Positions 51,131-60,629 of a stretch of 64,000 nucleotides of DNA are shown here, one piece after another (within the stretch, counting starts at the first letter, position 1; every line of letters starts with the position of its first letter). The translations under genes and the position numbers were made by a program. Origin of the DNA: Rs1 sp000416275 (lineage in GTDB: Bacteria; Pseudomonadota; Gammaproteobacteria; Pseudomonadales; Balneatricaceae); the NCBI GenBank assembly GCA_965243635.1, contig OZ251574.1, positions 3,596,001 through 3,660,000 on the forward strand, written 5' to 3'. The notes under the pieces are model-generated. The model made no database searches. It worked only from the letters and a program-made list of their open reading frames with translations, and was not told the DNA's origin.

Positions 51131-52558
51131 TCAGCCGACTACCGTTGTCGAAATGGAGCTGTGCGCACTCCGTGTTTGTATATCGCGCCATAACATCGGC
51201 GCTATCCAGATAAACATCACTACATTGGAGATCGGCAGCGCCAGCCAAATAGCAAATTCTCCAAAATATAGCGGCAGCAGATATAAAAAAGGTAATTGAA
51301 TAACCATGTTCACTATCGAGATTAACAGCGCCAATAAACCGCGCCCAGACGCCATAAAATAGACAGTAGCCATTACTATCACACCATCTAAATACAGTGC
51401 AGCTAAGTGATATTTCAGTCCAGTGGTGGCTTTTATCGCCACTTCTGGATCGCTGTTAAATAAGTGAATAAAGAAGCTCGGTACTAGGTTTACCAAGCCG
51501 TAGCTAAATACCCCTAGCAACAGGACCACCGACACTGAGAGCTGCATTAATTGTCGATTTTTATCGGCTCTTTTCTGACCGTGAAAATAACTGAGTAAAG
51601 GCTGCACCCCATCGCCAATCCCCTCAGCCAACATGTAGTATATGCTCATCAGATAACCGACTATGGCGAAGGCACTTAAACTACTGCTGTTTCCATAGCT
51701 GGCAAATAGCTTATTGTGCACCGCTATCACGAACCCACTGTACAGATACATCGCGAACACCGAGCTGCCGGTCAGTAGAATAGTTAGACACATTTTGTAG
51801 TTAAAAGCGCACAAACCAGTACTTAAATTGATTTTGGCGCTAGCGGATAAAAAATACATGCCGCTGACAACACAGACCGAACTCATCGAGATTACTGTCG
51901 CGTAGGCCGCCCCCGCTATTTCAAAATCTAAGATAGCCAAGAAATAATAATTTAGGGCGATGTTTAACAGCGCGCCGAAAATCATAATAAACATCGCTAT
52001 ATTAGGACTGCCGTCGTTGCGGATTAATAAAGTTAACGTCCCCGCTCCTATCGCGCTGACGGCTCCGTATTGAAACACATCTAAATATTCTTGCGCCATG
52101 ACAATCAACGGCCATGGCGCACTCTGCACACTGAGCAACCAAGGGGAGAACAGTCCCAGAAAAATCCAGCAGAATAAACTGGCGAGTAAGATCAACTGCA
52201 AACTCGCTATACACGCCTGCCTGCTTAACCCCAGCTGCCCAGCCCCTCGGTGCATCGACATTAATGCGCCGCCACCGATACCGAGCATCAAGCCAAATGC
52301 GGGTAGCAGCATGTAAATGGGATAGGCGATACCCACCGCCGCCAATCCCTCTTTACCGACATATTGTCCAACGAACATACCGTCCGTTATCACGTACACC
52401 CCGCTGACTACCACCGCAACCATCGCAGCAAAAATATTTTTCACGAACAATTTTAAGACACTGGGCTGCGTCTCCAGCTCAGTATGCTGCTGGGCATTGC
52501 TACCATTAATATCTATCACACTTACCTCAACTAGCCTCGATGAATCAGCCGGTGCCAA
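51131..52558 (-). CDS. MATE family efflux transporter
   Basis: This 475-residue membrane protein has about 12 hydrophobic segments in two halves, typical of multidrug and toxin extrusion transporters. Visible features are VITDGMFVGQYVGKEGLAAVG in the first helix pair, GGGALMSMHRGAG, and AEGIGDGVQPLLSYFHGQKR, which corresponds to the second half. The substrate is unknown. A LysR-type regulator gene is divergent with only 97 bp between the starts, suggesting it controls this transporter. Confidence 0.9.
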   Translation of the reverse strand: MAPADSSRLVEVSVIDINGSNAQQHTELETQPSVLKLFVKNIFAAMVAVVVSGVYVITDGMFVGQYVGKEGLAAVGIAYPIYMLLPAFGLMLGIGGGALMSMHRGAGQLGLSRQACIASLQLILLASLFCWIFLGLFSPWLLSVQSAPWPLIVMAQEYLDVFQYGAVSAIGAGTLTLLIRNDGSPNIAMFIMIFGALLNIALNYYFLAILDFEIAGAAYATVISMSSVCVVSGMYFLSASAKINLSTGLCAFNYKMCLTILLTGSSVFAMYLYSGFVIAVHNKLFASYGNSSSLSAFAIVGYLMSIYYMLAEGIGDGVQPLLSYFHGQKRADKNRQLMQLSVSVVLLLGVFSYGLVNLVPSFFIHLFNSDPEVAIKATTGLKYHLAALYLDGVIVMATVYFMASGRGLLALLISIVNMVIQLPFLYLLPLYFGEFAIWLALPISNVVMFIWIAPMLWRDIQTRSAHSSISTTVVG

Positions 52559-52655
52559 ATCACCTTCAGGCTCTAAAAGTCACAAAAAGCATGCTATAGT
52601 TTAAGTTTAGATAGATAAAATTAGATACCATACGAAATTCAGATGGATAAACGTA

Positions 52656-53534
52656 ATGCGCTGGAATTTAGATCAATTACAAGCTTTTATTAGCACCGTA
52701 CAACAGGGCTCTTTCTCCTCCGCCGCCCGCAAGCTTAATCGCGCTCAATCGGGAGTCAGCACAGCGATTGCCAATTTAGAAACAGACATAGGTTTTGAGC
52801 TATTTGACCGAGGGCAACGCTACCCAATACTGACGGAAAAAGGCCGCTGCCTATACCCGCAGGCTTTGAAACTGCTACAGCAGGGCCAGCACTTGCAAGC
52901 CCAGATAAACACTTTGGCCAGCGCCAGCGAAACGGCAATCACCCTGGCGATGGACGAGGCCTTTCCGGAGACAGCTCTGGATAAAGCACTGCAAGAAATC
53001 GAACACTTTTTCCCCTATTTCACGCTCACTTTAATTAATGGTACGCAAGGGGATATCGTTGATTATGTCAGCAATGGGCAGGCGGATTTAGGCTTGTTGG
53101 TACAGCACGATCCGGTTGATGAAGCCTTATACGCTATTGAAATAGGCCATTTAAATTATCAATTAGTGGTCGCTAAAGATCACCCTCTGACCGCGTTAGA
53201 GGAAGTCAGTGTGTTAGATTTACAGCAGTATCGACAGTATGTAAGTTGCAATAAACAAGGCGTCGCCTACAATCGCCCGATTTCTGCTAACTGCTGGTAT
53301 TTAGATAGCTATTATTACATTTTACCTTTAGTCACGCAGGGCGGAGGGTGGGCGATCATCCCGAAGAACATCGTTGAACAACCGTTGTTTGGCCGAGATT
53401 TAACCGAACTAAAAGTAAAGGAGTTTAGCTCACCACCGGCCTCTACTATCTCTATCATTAAAAAAAGAAGCAGTGCCAACGGCACCGTGAGTCAGCAGCT
53501 GATCGAATACTTGCGTAAACATTTCTCCAGCTAA
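52656..53534 (+). CDS. LysR-family transcriptional regulator
   Basis: This 292-residue protein has an N-terminal winged helix-turn-helix (LDQLQAFISTVQQGSFSSAA, then SQSGVSTAIANLE-like AQSGVSTAIANLE) and a C-terminal periplasmic-binding-fold effector domain. It is divergent from the MATE gene, so autoregulation and control of the transporter are likely. The effector is not evident. Confidence 0.9.
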   Translation: MRWNLDQLQAFISTVQQGSFSSAARKLNRAQSGVSTAIANLETDIGFELFDRGQRYPILTEKGRCLYPQALKLLQQGQHLQAQINTLASASETAITLAMDEAFPETALDKALQEIEHFFPYFTLTLINGTQGDIVDYVSNGQADLGLLVQHDPVDEALYAIEIGHLNYQLVVAKDHPLTALEEVSVLDLQQYRQYVSCNKQGVAYNRPISANCWYLDSYYYILPLVTQGGGWAIIPKNIVEQPLFGRDLTELKVKEFSSPPASTISIIKKRSSANGTVSQQLIEYLRKHFSS

Positions 53535-53584
53535 GGTTACTTAATCAATCAGAGCAACACTGATATTTGAGCATCTGGCAGCGG

Positions 53585-54997
53585 CTAAATTTTTAGCTCT
53601 TTAAGCTTGCGGGTTAAGGTATTTCTCCCCCATCCCAATAACTTAGCCGCTTCTTGTTTACGACCTTGGCTATGACTAAGAGCGGCATTAATCAGCACCC
53701 GTTCAAAACTTGGCAATGCACTCTCGAGTATGTTTTCTTGACCCATATTCAGCTGATCACCCACCCAAGTATCCAATAATTGCTGCCAACTACCCGTACC
53801 GACAGCATCCTCCAGCACCCTATCACTGTGCTCTAACTTAAGTTCAGGCGGCATGTCTTGGACTAGAATTTCACGCCCAGCGCACATCACCGTCAACCAG
53901 CGACAAGTGTTATCCAGCTGTCGGACATTACCGGGCCACGGCAGCGAGCAAAAAAAGTGTTCGGCCTCAACAGAGAGTATTTTAGTTTCAACTTCGAGCT
54001 CTTTAGCCGCACGATGTAATAAATGATTGGCCAGTTTGATGATATCTTCTCGCCTCGCTGACAAGCTCGGCAAGTGCACACGGATCACATTTAATCGATG
54101 AAACAAATCCTCCCTAAACCGCCCCTCTGCCACTAGCTCTTCTAAATTTTGGTGAGTGGCGGTAATTATCCGCACGTCGACTTTTACCGAGGTATAACCG
54201 CCGACACGATAAAATTCGCCATCGGCCAACACTCGCAATAATCGAGTTTGCGCCTCAGCGGGCATATCACCGATCTCATCTAAGAATAAAGTCCCCCCAT
54301 CAGCTTGCTCAAAGCGACCGCGTCGAGCGCTATTGGCGCCGGTAAAAGCGCCTTTTTCATGGCCAAAAAGTTCAGATTCAATCAGATCCTTGGGGATAGC
54401 CGCCATGTTTAAGGGAATAAATTGACACTTATTCCGCGGGCTGTGATGATGCAAAGCGTGCGCGACCAGCTCTTTTCCGGTACCTGATGCGCCGTTGATC
54501 AACACCGTAATATTAGATTTTGCCAGGCGCCCGATAGCGCGAAACACTTCTTGCATAGCTGGTGATTCACCAATTATTTCAGTGCTTTGCATATCAGGTT
54601 CGATTAGCTTTTCCGCGGCTAGCTCCGAGGAAAAGGCAATCGCTCTATCGACAATCGACACCGCATCATCAATATCAAAAGGTTTCGGCAAATATTCAAA
54701 AGCCCCCCCTTGATATGAGGCGACCGCACTATCTAAGTCCGAATGAGCGGTCATAATAACGGTCGGTATTTTCGGAAAGCGCTGCTGTAAATATTCAAGT
54801 AGCTGCAACCCATCTGTACCAGGCATGCGAATATCACTGACAATCACATCTGGCTGCTGCCTTTTTAACTGCTCAATCAGTAAATCGGCACTGGCGAATG
54901 ATCGGGTGGTTAACTGCGTCGTAGTTAATGATTTTTCTAACACCCAGCGAATTGAGGTATCGTCATCAACTATCCAAACCGTCGATTCTTTACTCAT
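53585..54997 (-). CDS. glnG: Nitrogen regulation response regulator NtrC
   Basis: This 470-residue sigma-54 activator has a receiver domain (phospho-acceptor Asp in IVSDIRMPG), a central AAA+ domain with GASGTGKEL (Walker A), GAFTGA (sigma-54 contact) and GGTLFLDEIGDMP (Walker B), and a C-terminal Fis-type helix-turn-helix (EAAKLLGWGRNTLTRKLKEL). It is encoded 88 bp downstream of its kinase glnL and should activate glnA through the operators at 58173-58189. Confidence 0.96.
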   Translation of the reverse strand: MSKESTVWIVDDDTSIRWVLEKSLTTTQLTTRSFASADLLIEQLKRQQPDVIVSDIRMPGTDGLQLLEYLQQRFPKIPTVIMTAHSDLDSAVASYQGGAFEYLPKPFDIDDAVSIVDRAIAFSSELAAEKLIEPDMQSTEIIGESPAMQEVFRAIGRLAKSNITVLINGASGTGKELVAHALHHHSPRNKCQFIPLNMAAIPKDLIESELFGHEKGAFTGANSARRGRFEQADGGTLFLDEIGDMPAEAQTRLLRVLADGEFYRVGGYTSVKVDVRIITATHQNLEELVAEGRFREDLFHRLNVIRVHLPSLSARREDIIKLANHLLHRAAKELEVETKILSVEAEHFFCSLPWPGNVRQLDNTCRWLTVMCAGREILVQDMPPELKLEHSDRVLEDAVGTGSWQQLLDTWVGDQLNMGQENILESALPSFERVLINAALSHSQGRKQEAAKLLGWGRNTLTRKLKELKI

Positions 54998-55085
54998 GCA
55001 ACGCTCCCTTTGTTATTTTCACTGGTTTTATTCGACATATATTTTATCTCCGACAATGCTCACAGCGCCGCTTTAACGCAGCGCT

Positions 55086-56168
55086 TCAATAGTTTGATAT
55101 AGGCAACCACAGAGAAAACACGGTACTGCCCGGCTCACTTTGACATTCAATTAGCCCGGCATGCTGGTTGATAATAGATTGTGAAATTGACAAACCTAGA
55201 CCGCTGCCATCTGCTCGACCACTAATCATCGGGAAAAACATGCTATTTTTTAGATCCTCAGCAACACCTTGGCCATTGTCGATAATCTCAATCAAACAGA
55301 CTAATTTGTGCTTAACGGTACCGATCGTGACCTGTCTTTTAGTGCGGGTCCGAATCTGAATTTTAGGTTGATCAACCGGGCGCTCGGTCAGCGATTGCAC
55401 CGCATTGCGCAGTAAATTTAAGACTGCTTGGATCAGCTGACTCCGATCCCCTCTAATATCGGGAATACTGGGATCATAGTCGCGAATTAACTCAATTTTT
55501 CCGGCAACTTCCGCAACGCCTAACCTGTACACTCTCTCTAAAATACTATGCACATTCAGCTCGCTGAGTTTTGGCGACACCCTCGGCCCCAACAGTTTGT
55601 CTACAAGATCCCCGAGCCTGTCGGCTTCATCAATGATAACTTGGGTATACTCCTGCAGGCTCGGATCTGCTAATTGGCGCTCCAATAGCTGAGCGGCGCC
55701 ACGAATACCCGCCAACGGATTTTTAATTTCATGAGCCATCCCCCGGACTAAATTTCTAGTGGTGGCGTGCCGCCCAATCAGCTCTTCTTCTTTTTCAATG
55801 CGCAACAGACGATCACGCCCTTGAATTTCCAACAACAGGTAAGACTGATCAGATAATTGGATAGGCGAGACACTATAATCGATGATTAACTCTTGGCCTT
55901 TTATGGTTCTAATTGACGCCTCACGAATCGTGTAAGGATGGCCTTCCAAAAGGGCTTTACTCAACAGTGTCCGTTCATTTTCATTGAGAATTAGCCACGC
56001 GTAAATTGGCTGTGGCGCCAGCCTTTCAGCACTCACCCCGATCAACACTTCCGCAGAACTATTCATATAAGCTGCGCACAGCGTATCGTCTAAAACGACC
56101 ACGCTAGTGGTGAGATTACTAATGATAGAAAAAAAATCTTCAACCTTAGACATAGTCAATATTAACAC
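55086..56168 (-). CDS. glnL: Nitrogen regulation sensor histidine kinase NtrB
   Basis: This 360-residue soluble kinase has an N-terminal PAS domain, the H-box MAHEIKNPLAGIRGAAQLLE with the phosphorylated histidine near residue 150, and the ATPase motifs LLRNAVQSL, IDNGQGV and GSGLGLSIS. It phosphorylates or dephosphorylates NtrC in response to PII and nitrogen state. An ATG five codons later (56153) is an alternative start. A sigma-54-like promoter and an NtrC site lie upstream. Confidence 0.95.
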   Translation of the reverse strand: MLILTMSKVEDFFSIISNLTTSVVVLDDTLCAAYMNSSAEVLIGVSAERLAPQPIYAWLILNENERTLLSKALLEGHPYTIREASIRTIKGQELIIDYSVSPIQLSDQSYLLLEIQGRDRLLRIEKEEELIGRHATTRNLVRGMAHEIKNPLAGIRGAAQLLERQLADPSLQEYTQVIIDEADRLGDLVDKLLGPRVSPKLSELNVHSILERVYRLGVAEVAGKIELIRDYDPSIPDIRGDRSQLIQAVLNLLRNAVQSLTERPVDQPKIQIRTRTKRQVTIGTVKHKLVCLIEIIDNGQGVAEDLKNSMFFPMISGRADGSGLGLSISQSIINQHAGLIECQSEPGSTVFSLWLPISNY

Positions 56169-56286
56169 CTGTAATTAAAGGATTAATGTCTGGAAAATAT
56201 AGCCGGGTTTAAGTTTGGTAGCTGAGCGCAGTATTTATTAACGAGAGAGCAGCTTTCACTACTTTTTCACTCTGCTGTGTATTAGG

Positions 56287-56302
56287 CGCAATTTGTATAC
56301 CA
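56287..56302 (-). promoter_or_regulatory. Candidate sigma-54 promoter for glnL
   Basis: On the minus strand TGGTAT-ACAAA-TTGCG has GG and GC at the required 10-base separation. The CAC of the -24 element is changed, so it is weaker than the glnA promoter. The predicted start near 56276 lies about 150 bp downstream of the NtrC palindrome. Confidence 0.5.
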
Positions 56303-56379
56303 AGCTTTAAAACACTGTAACGACAGTCATTTTAAGGGCAGTAACGCAGCTAGCTGAAAAATATAATAGCCGCAGCTAA

Positions 56380-56427
56380 CACTATGCACTATGCACTATG
56401 CACTATGCACTATGCACTATGCACTAT
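56380..56427. repeat. 7-bp microsatellite of NtrC half-sites
   Basis: The unit CACTATG is repeated six times in a row, plus a partial copy that merges into the palindrome at 56420-56436. Each unit supplies a TGCACTA-like half-site, except that the repeat spacing (7 bp) is not a helical turn. Slippage could change copy number. Confidence 0.9.
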
Positions 56428-56436
56428 TTTAGTGCA
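56420..56436. promoter_or_regulatory. NtrC-like operator upstream of glnL
   Basis: TGCACT-ATTTT-AGTGCA is a perfect palindrome and matches the NtrC consensus TGCACY-N5-RGTGCA. Its 15-base core is identical to that of the glnA site at 58173-58189. It suggests that NtrC controls its own operon. Confidence 0.8.
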
Positions 56437-56517
56437 TTCCAAGCTTAACTTGCAATCCTCATCTCAGTTACTATTCGACGCAATAGCGTGAGAGCAAGAG
56501 TAAATGGCATTAAAAAC

Positions 56518-56552
56518 ACAAAAAAAAGCCCCCATTAATAACGAGGGCTTTA
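56518..56552 (-). terminator. Terminator of glnA
   Basis: On the minus strand AAAGCCC and GGGCTTT form a stem around a loop of about 13 bases, followed by a run of T residues. It lies 42 bp beyond the glnA stop codon. Confidence 0.8.
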
Positions 56553-56593
56553 AAGAGGCGCCATCTGTATAGATGGTACCTACAATGAAAAAG

Positions 56594-57997
56594 TTACACT
56601 GAATAGTACATGTCAAACTCAACTGGGTGAGTTGTCATGTTGATACGATCAACTTCATCCTGCTTAATCGCTATGTATGCATCTAGCATTTCATCGGAGA
56701 ACACGCCGCCTTTAGTCAAGAATTCGCGATCGTTGCGCAGAGCTTCCAACGCTTCATCTAACGAGCTGGCTACTACTGGTATTTCTGCCGCTTCTTCAGC
56801 AGGTAGGTCATATAGATCCTTATCTGCAGATTCTCCCGGATGGATTTTGTTCTGAATCCCATCGAGGCCAGCCATCATCAAAGATGCGAAACACAAGTAC
56901 GGGTTAGCTGCTGGGTCGGGGAAACGCGCTTCAATACGACGGGCTTTAGGGCTAGTCACATAGGGAATACGGATAGAGGCGGAGCGATTGCGTGCCGAGT
57001 AAGCCAACATTACCGGCGCTTCAAAACCTGCAACCAGACGCTTGTAAGAGTTAGTTGTCGGATTACAGATAGCATTCAGTGCTTTAGCATGCTTAATGAT
57101 ACCACCAATATAGAAAAGTGCAGTTTCACTCATGCCGGCATACGCATCACCAGCAAAGATATTAACACCGTCTTTAGAAAGCGACTGGTGAACATGCATA
57201 CCAGAACCATTATCACCAACAACCGGCTTAGGCATGAACGTAGCAGTCTTACCAAAAGCGTGAGCCACGTTGTGTACACAGTACTTAAGCACTTGTACTT
57301 CATCGGCTTTCGATACTAAGCTGTTAGCGCCAACGCCAATTTCACACTGGCCCGCAGTACCGACTTCGTGGTGATGAACTTCAATATATAGACCCATTGC
57401 CTCCATCGCATTACACATCTGACCGCGAATATCATGCAGTGAATCAACTGGGGGTACTGGGAAGTAACCGCCTTTGACTCTTGGGCGGTGACCGGTATTA
57501 CCATTTTCATATTTGCGGTTAGAAGACCAAGCCGCTTCTTCAGAAGTGATAGAATAGCTGCAGCCACTCATATCAGCTTGGAAGTGAACTTCGTCAAAAA
57601 CAAAGAATTCAGGCTCTGGACCGAACAGTGCAGAGTCGGCTATACCTGTAGACTTTAAGTACTCTTCTGCACGGCGACCTACTGAACGAGGATCACGGTC
57701 GTAACCTTGACCGGTCGCTGGCTCAACAATATCACAGCGAACAATAATCGTAGCCTCTTCGGTAAAAGGATCTAGAACTGTGGCGGAATCATCTGGCATA
57801 AGAATCATGTCTGAATCTTGAATGCCTTTCCAGCCTTCGATAGAAGACCCATCAAACATCTTACCTTCTTCAAAAAACTCATCGCCCATGTCTGAAACAG
57901 GAACCGTAATGTGATGCTCTTTACCTTTAAAGTCAGTAAAACGTAAATCAACCCACTTTACGTCATTTTCTTCGATCAAACTCATTGTTTTAGACAT
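56594..57997 (-). CDS. glnA: Glutamine synthetase type I
   Basis: This 467-residue enzyme makes glutamine from glutamate and ammonia and forms dodecamers. Signatures are FDGSSIEGW, the ATP-binding KPVVGDNGSGMHVHQSL, and NPTTNSYKRLVAG. The adenylylation site is in DLYDLPAEE, so activity is probably switched off by adenylylation when nitrogen is ample. A strong sigma-54 promoter and an NtrC site lie upstream. Confidence 0.97.
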   Translation of the reverse strand: MSKTMSLIEENDVKWVDLRFTDFKGKEHHITVPVSDMGDEFFEEGKMFDGSSIEGWKGIQDSDMILMPDDSATVLDPFTEEATIIVRCDIVEPATGQGYDRDPRSVGRRAEEYLKSTGIADSALFGPEPEFFVFDEVHFQADMSGCSYSITSEEAAWSSNRKYENGNTGHRPRVKGGYFPVPPVDSLHDIRGQMCNAMEAMGLYIEVHHHEVGTAGQCEIGVGANSLVSKADEVQVLKYCVHNVAHAFGKTATFMPKPVVGDNGSGMHVHQSLSKDGVNIFAGDAYAGMSETALFYIGGIIKHAKALNAICNPTTNSYKRLVAGFEAPVMLAYSARNRSASIRIPYVTSPKARRIEARFPDPAANPYLCFASLMMAGLDGIQNKIHPGESADKDLYDLPAEEAAEIPVVASSLDEALEALRNDREFLTKGGVFSDEMLDAYIAIKQDEVDRINMTTHPVEFDMYYSV

Positions 57998-58074
57998 TAC
58001 ACGTCTCCATCAGACTTAAGTTACTAAAAGTACGTATTTTATAGTAACAAACATTAAATTAACTGTAGTTATCA

Positions 58075-58092
58075 AAGCAATTGGTGTGCCAA
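58075..58092 (-). promoter_or_regulatory. Sigma-54 promoter of glnA
   Basis: On the minus strand TTGGCAC-ACCAA-TTGCTT matches the sigma-54 consensus TGGCAC-N5-TTGC completely, including the GG and GC spacing. The predicted start is near 58065, about 68 bp before the glnA start codon. Confidence 0.9.
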
Positions 58093-58172
58093 CAAATAAG
58101 AGTGCAGAAACCAGCCGACATCAGCAATCTGTCCTCATTTTAAGCACCAATGTATAGCACCAACCACAGCAA

Positions 58173-58189
58173 CGCACTATTTTAGTGCA
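58173..58189. promoter_or_regulatory. NtrC operator upstream of glnA
   Basis: CGCACTATTTTAGTGCA is a palindrome with the core GCACT-ATTTT-AGTGC and lies about 116 bp upstream of the predicted glnA start, close to the classical enhancer distance in E. coli. Confidence 0.85.
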
Positions 58190-58581
58190 AAGAAAGCAGC
58201 GTTTCAACCAAACTGACTCTAATTAGTGAGCCTTATACTAATGAGCGGCCGCAATTATTGAGCGGCAAGTATTTATAGACTGCAAATTATTTAGAGATAG
58301 CGAACAAAAATCCCACATAATTGGGTACGAATATGTATAATACCTCACATTTTTCGCCTGAATGAACTAAAAAGCAAACGCTGAAAGCAGAGTTTACCTA
58401 GCTACTAGTATAGGTAGATGAGGTACTTTAGGTTTGTGTTTAAGGCTCAGCTCTTTATGTTTAGGATGTAAAACGGCGCAGGTTAATACATACAGCGGCA
58501 ATGAAGCTGCATTAATTCTTGATTGGTATCAGCACGATACTGACGAGAATCAAATTAAAAACTATAGGCTAAATAGAAATA

Positions 58582-60414
58582 ATGGCTAAAGATCTTAATA
58601 AATTACGCAATATTGCAATTATTGCTCACGTCGACCACGGAAAAACTACTTTGGTTGATAAATTACTGGAGCAATCTGGTACGTTAGATCGTCGCAATGC
58701 TGATGAAGAAAGAGTGATGGATTCTAACGATCAAGAGCGTGAGCGCGGTATTACCATCCTTGCTAAAAACACTGCAATTGAGTGGAATGGCTACCATATA
58801 AACATCGTTGACACTCCTGGCCACGCCGACTTTGGTGGCGAAGTAGAACGCGTACTATCAATGGTAGATTGCGTATTACTATTAGTTGATGCCGTTGACG
58901 GACCGATGCCACAAACACGTTTTGTCACTAAAAAAGCGTTTGAGCAAGGTCTAAATCCCATTGTAGTCGTTAACAAAGTTGACCGTCCAGGCGCGAATCC
59001 TGACAATGCTGTCGACCTGGTTTTTGATCTGTTTGATAGCTTAGGTGCTACCGATAAGCAGCTTGAATTTCCCATTGTTTACGCCTCTGCACTAAATGGG
59101 GTCGCTGGTTTAGAACACGAAAACCTAGCCGATGATATGACACCGTTATTTGAAGCTATTATCGAGCATGTAGAATCGCCAAAGGTTGATTCAGATGGTC
59201 CGTTCCAAATGCAAATTTCGGCACTTGATTACAACAGCTATGTCGGGGTTATCGGTGTAGGTCGCATCCAGCGCGGCTCGGTCAAAATCAATCAAAGAGT
59301 CACCATAATCGGGGCTGACGGCAAAGAACGTACCGGTAAGATCCAAAAAATTCAGGGCCATATGGGTCTGGAACGTATTGATTTAGAAATTGCGCATGCC
59401 GGAGATATCATCTGTATTTCAGGTATTGAAGAATTATTTATCTCCGATACTCTATGCTCCCCAGAGGCTGTAGAAGCTCTAACTCCGCTTAGTATTGACG
59501 AGCCTACTGTATCGATGACGTTCATGGTCAACAACTCACCATTTGCCGGCCAAGATGGTAAATTTGTTACTAGTCGTAATATAAAAGAGCGTCTAGAGCG
59601 CGAGCTTATTCACAACGTAGCACTACGTGTTAGACAAGGCGATTCACCTGAGAAGTTTATCGTTTCAGGACGTGGTGAATTACATCTGTCAGTACTGATT
59701 GAAACCATGCGCCGCGAAGGGTTTGAGCTAGGTGTTTCTCGCCCTGAAGTTATCCAGCGTGAAATTGACGGAGTAATTCAAGAGCCGTTCGAAGAAGTGG
59801 TGATTGATGTCGAAAATGCCCATCAAGGTGCGATAATCGAAGAGTTAAGCACTCGCAAAGGCGACATGACCAACATGGAAGTCGATGGCGAACGGATTCG
59901 CTTAACCTTTATCATGCCATCTCGTGGTTTGATTGGCTTCCGTAGTAAATTCTTAACCATGACCTCTGGTACAGGTATCATGACCTCGGTTTTTGATCAC
60001 TATGGACCGATTAAACAAGGCGAAGTAATTTACCGCAAAAACGGCGTACTTGTTTCAATGGTCACTGGTAAAGCACTGGGCTTCTCTCTTTGGAGCCTGC
60101 AGGAGCGTGGACGTTTATTTGCCACTCCAAACATCGAAGTTTACGAGGGAATGCTACTCGGTATTCACTCGCGCACTAACGACTTAGCGGTAAACCCAAT
60201 TAAAGGTAAGCAGCTAACTAACGTTCGTGCATCAGGTACCGATGAAAACATTCAACTGACACCGGCGATCAAGTTTACTCTTGAACAGGCGTTAGATTTC
60301 ATCGAAGATGATGAGCTAGTGGAAGTAACTCCGAACCACATCCGCCTACGTAAAAAGCGATTGACTGAGAACGAGCGCAAGCGCTACTCGCGCCAGGGCA
60401 AAGGCAAAAGCTAA
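58582..60414 (+). CDS. typA: Ribosome-associated GTPase TypA/BipA
   Basis: This 610-residue translational GTPase helps ribosome assembly and stress adaptation. It has the G1 motif AHVDHGKTTLV, switch region RERGITI, DTPGHADFGGEVERVL, and NKVD, followed by the EF-G-like domains and the BipA C-terminal domain with its basic end. Its length is typical (about 607). A terminator follows. Confidence 0.97.
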   Translation: MAKDLNKLRNIAIIAHVDHGKTTLVDKLLEQSGTLDRRNADEERVMDSNDQERERGITILAKNTAIEWNGYHINIVDTPGHADFGGEVERVLSMVDCVLLLVDAVDGPMPQTRFVTKKAFEQGLNPIVVVNKVDRPGANPDNAVDLVFDLFDSLGATDKQLEFPIVYASALNGVAGLEHENLADDMTPLFEAIIEHVESPKVDSDGPFQMQISALDYNSYVGVIGVGRIQRGSVKINQRVTIIGADGKERTGKIQKIQGHMGLERIDLEIAHAGDIICISGIEELFISDTLCSPEAVEALTPLSIDEPTVSMTFMVNNSPFAGQDGKFVTSRNIKERLERELIHNVALRVRQGDSPEKFIVSGRGELHLSVLIETMRREGFELGVSRPEVIQREIDGVIQEPFEEVVIDVENAHQGAIIEELSTRKGDMTNMEVDGERIRLTFIMPSRGLIGFRSKFLTMTSGTGIMTSVFDHYGPIKQGEVIYRKNGVLVSMVTGKALGFSLWSLQERGRLFATPNIEVYEGMLLGIHSRTNDLAVNPIKGKQLTNVRASGTDENIQLTPAIKFTLEQALDFIEDDELVEVTPNHIRLRKKRLTENERKRYSRQGKGKS

Positions 60415-60432
60415 TCGACTTTAATCTCGATT

Positions 60433-60472
60433 AAAAAAAAGTGATGACAGCTCTGCTCTCATCACTTTTTTA
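60433..60472 (+). terminator. Rho-independent terminator of typA
   Basis: GTGATGA and TCATCAC form a 7-bp stem with a 12-base loop, preceded by eight As and followed by five Ts; the As extend pairing with the Ts. It works on both strands by sequence symmetry. Confidence 0.85.
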
Positions 60473-60629
60473 TTGGCTAGCATTTAGAAACTCAATACTA
60501 AACCTGTAAAACTGGCCAACTTAATCAATATTTATTTAAGAATTAATGCAGATTCGAGCACTCTAAGGAACGCCTGAACAAGTCAAAAACCTCTGTAGAG
60601 TGGATAACTAAGAGCAATCATACCATTGG

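Larger units (their letters stand above)
56169..56593. other. glnL leader region with operator, microsatellite and glnA terminator
   Basis: These 425 bp contain a candidate sigma-54 promoter for glnL, an NtrC-like palindrome, a 7-bp microsatellite made of the same half-site and the glnA terminator. Each is listed separately. Confidence 0.8.
57998..58581. other. Divergent control region of glnA and typA
   Basis: This 584-bp region holds the glnA sigma-54 promoter (58075-58092), its NtrC operator (58173-58189) and two direct GCACCA half-sites at 58144-58162. A TATAAT at 58336-58341 could be a -10 element for typA, but I see no matching -35 element. Confidence 0.7.

Noticed and set aside
56840..57319. 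159-residue frame antisense to glnA
   Set aside because: glnA is certain here; the antisense frame is a by-product of its codon pattern.
58336..58341. typA promoter
   Set aside because: A TATAAT is present, but no acceptable -35 element lies 16-18 bp upstream, so I did not list it as a separate feature.
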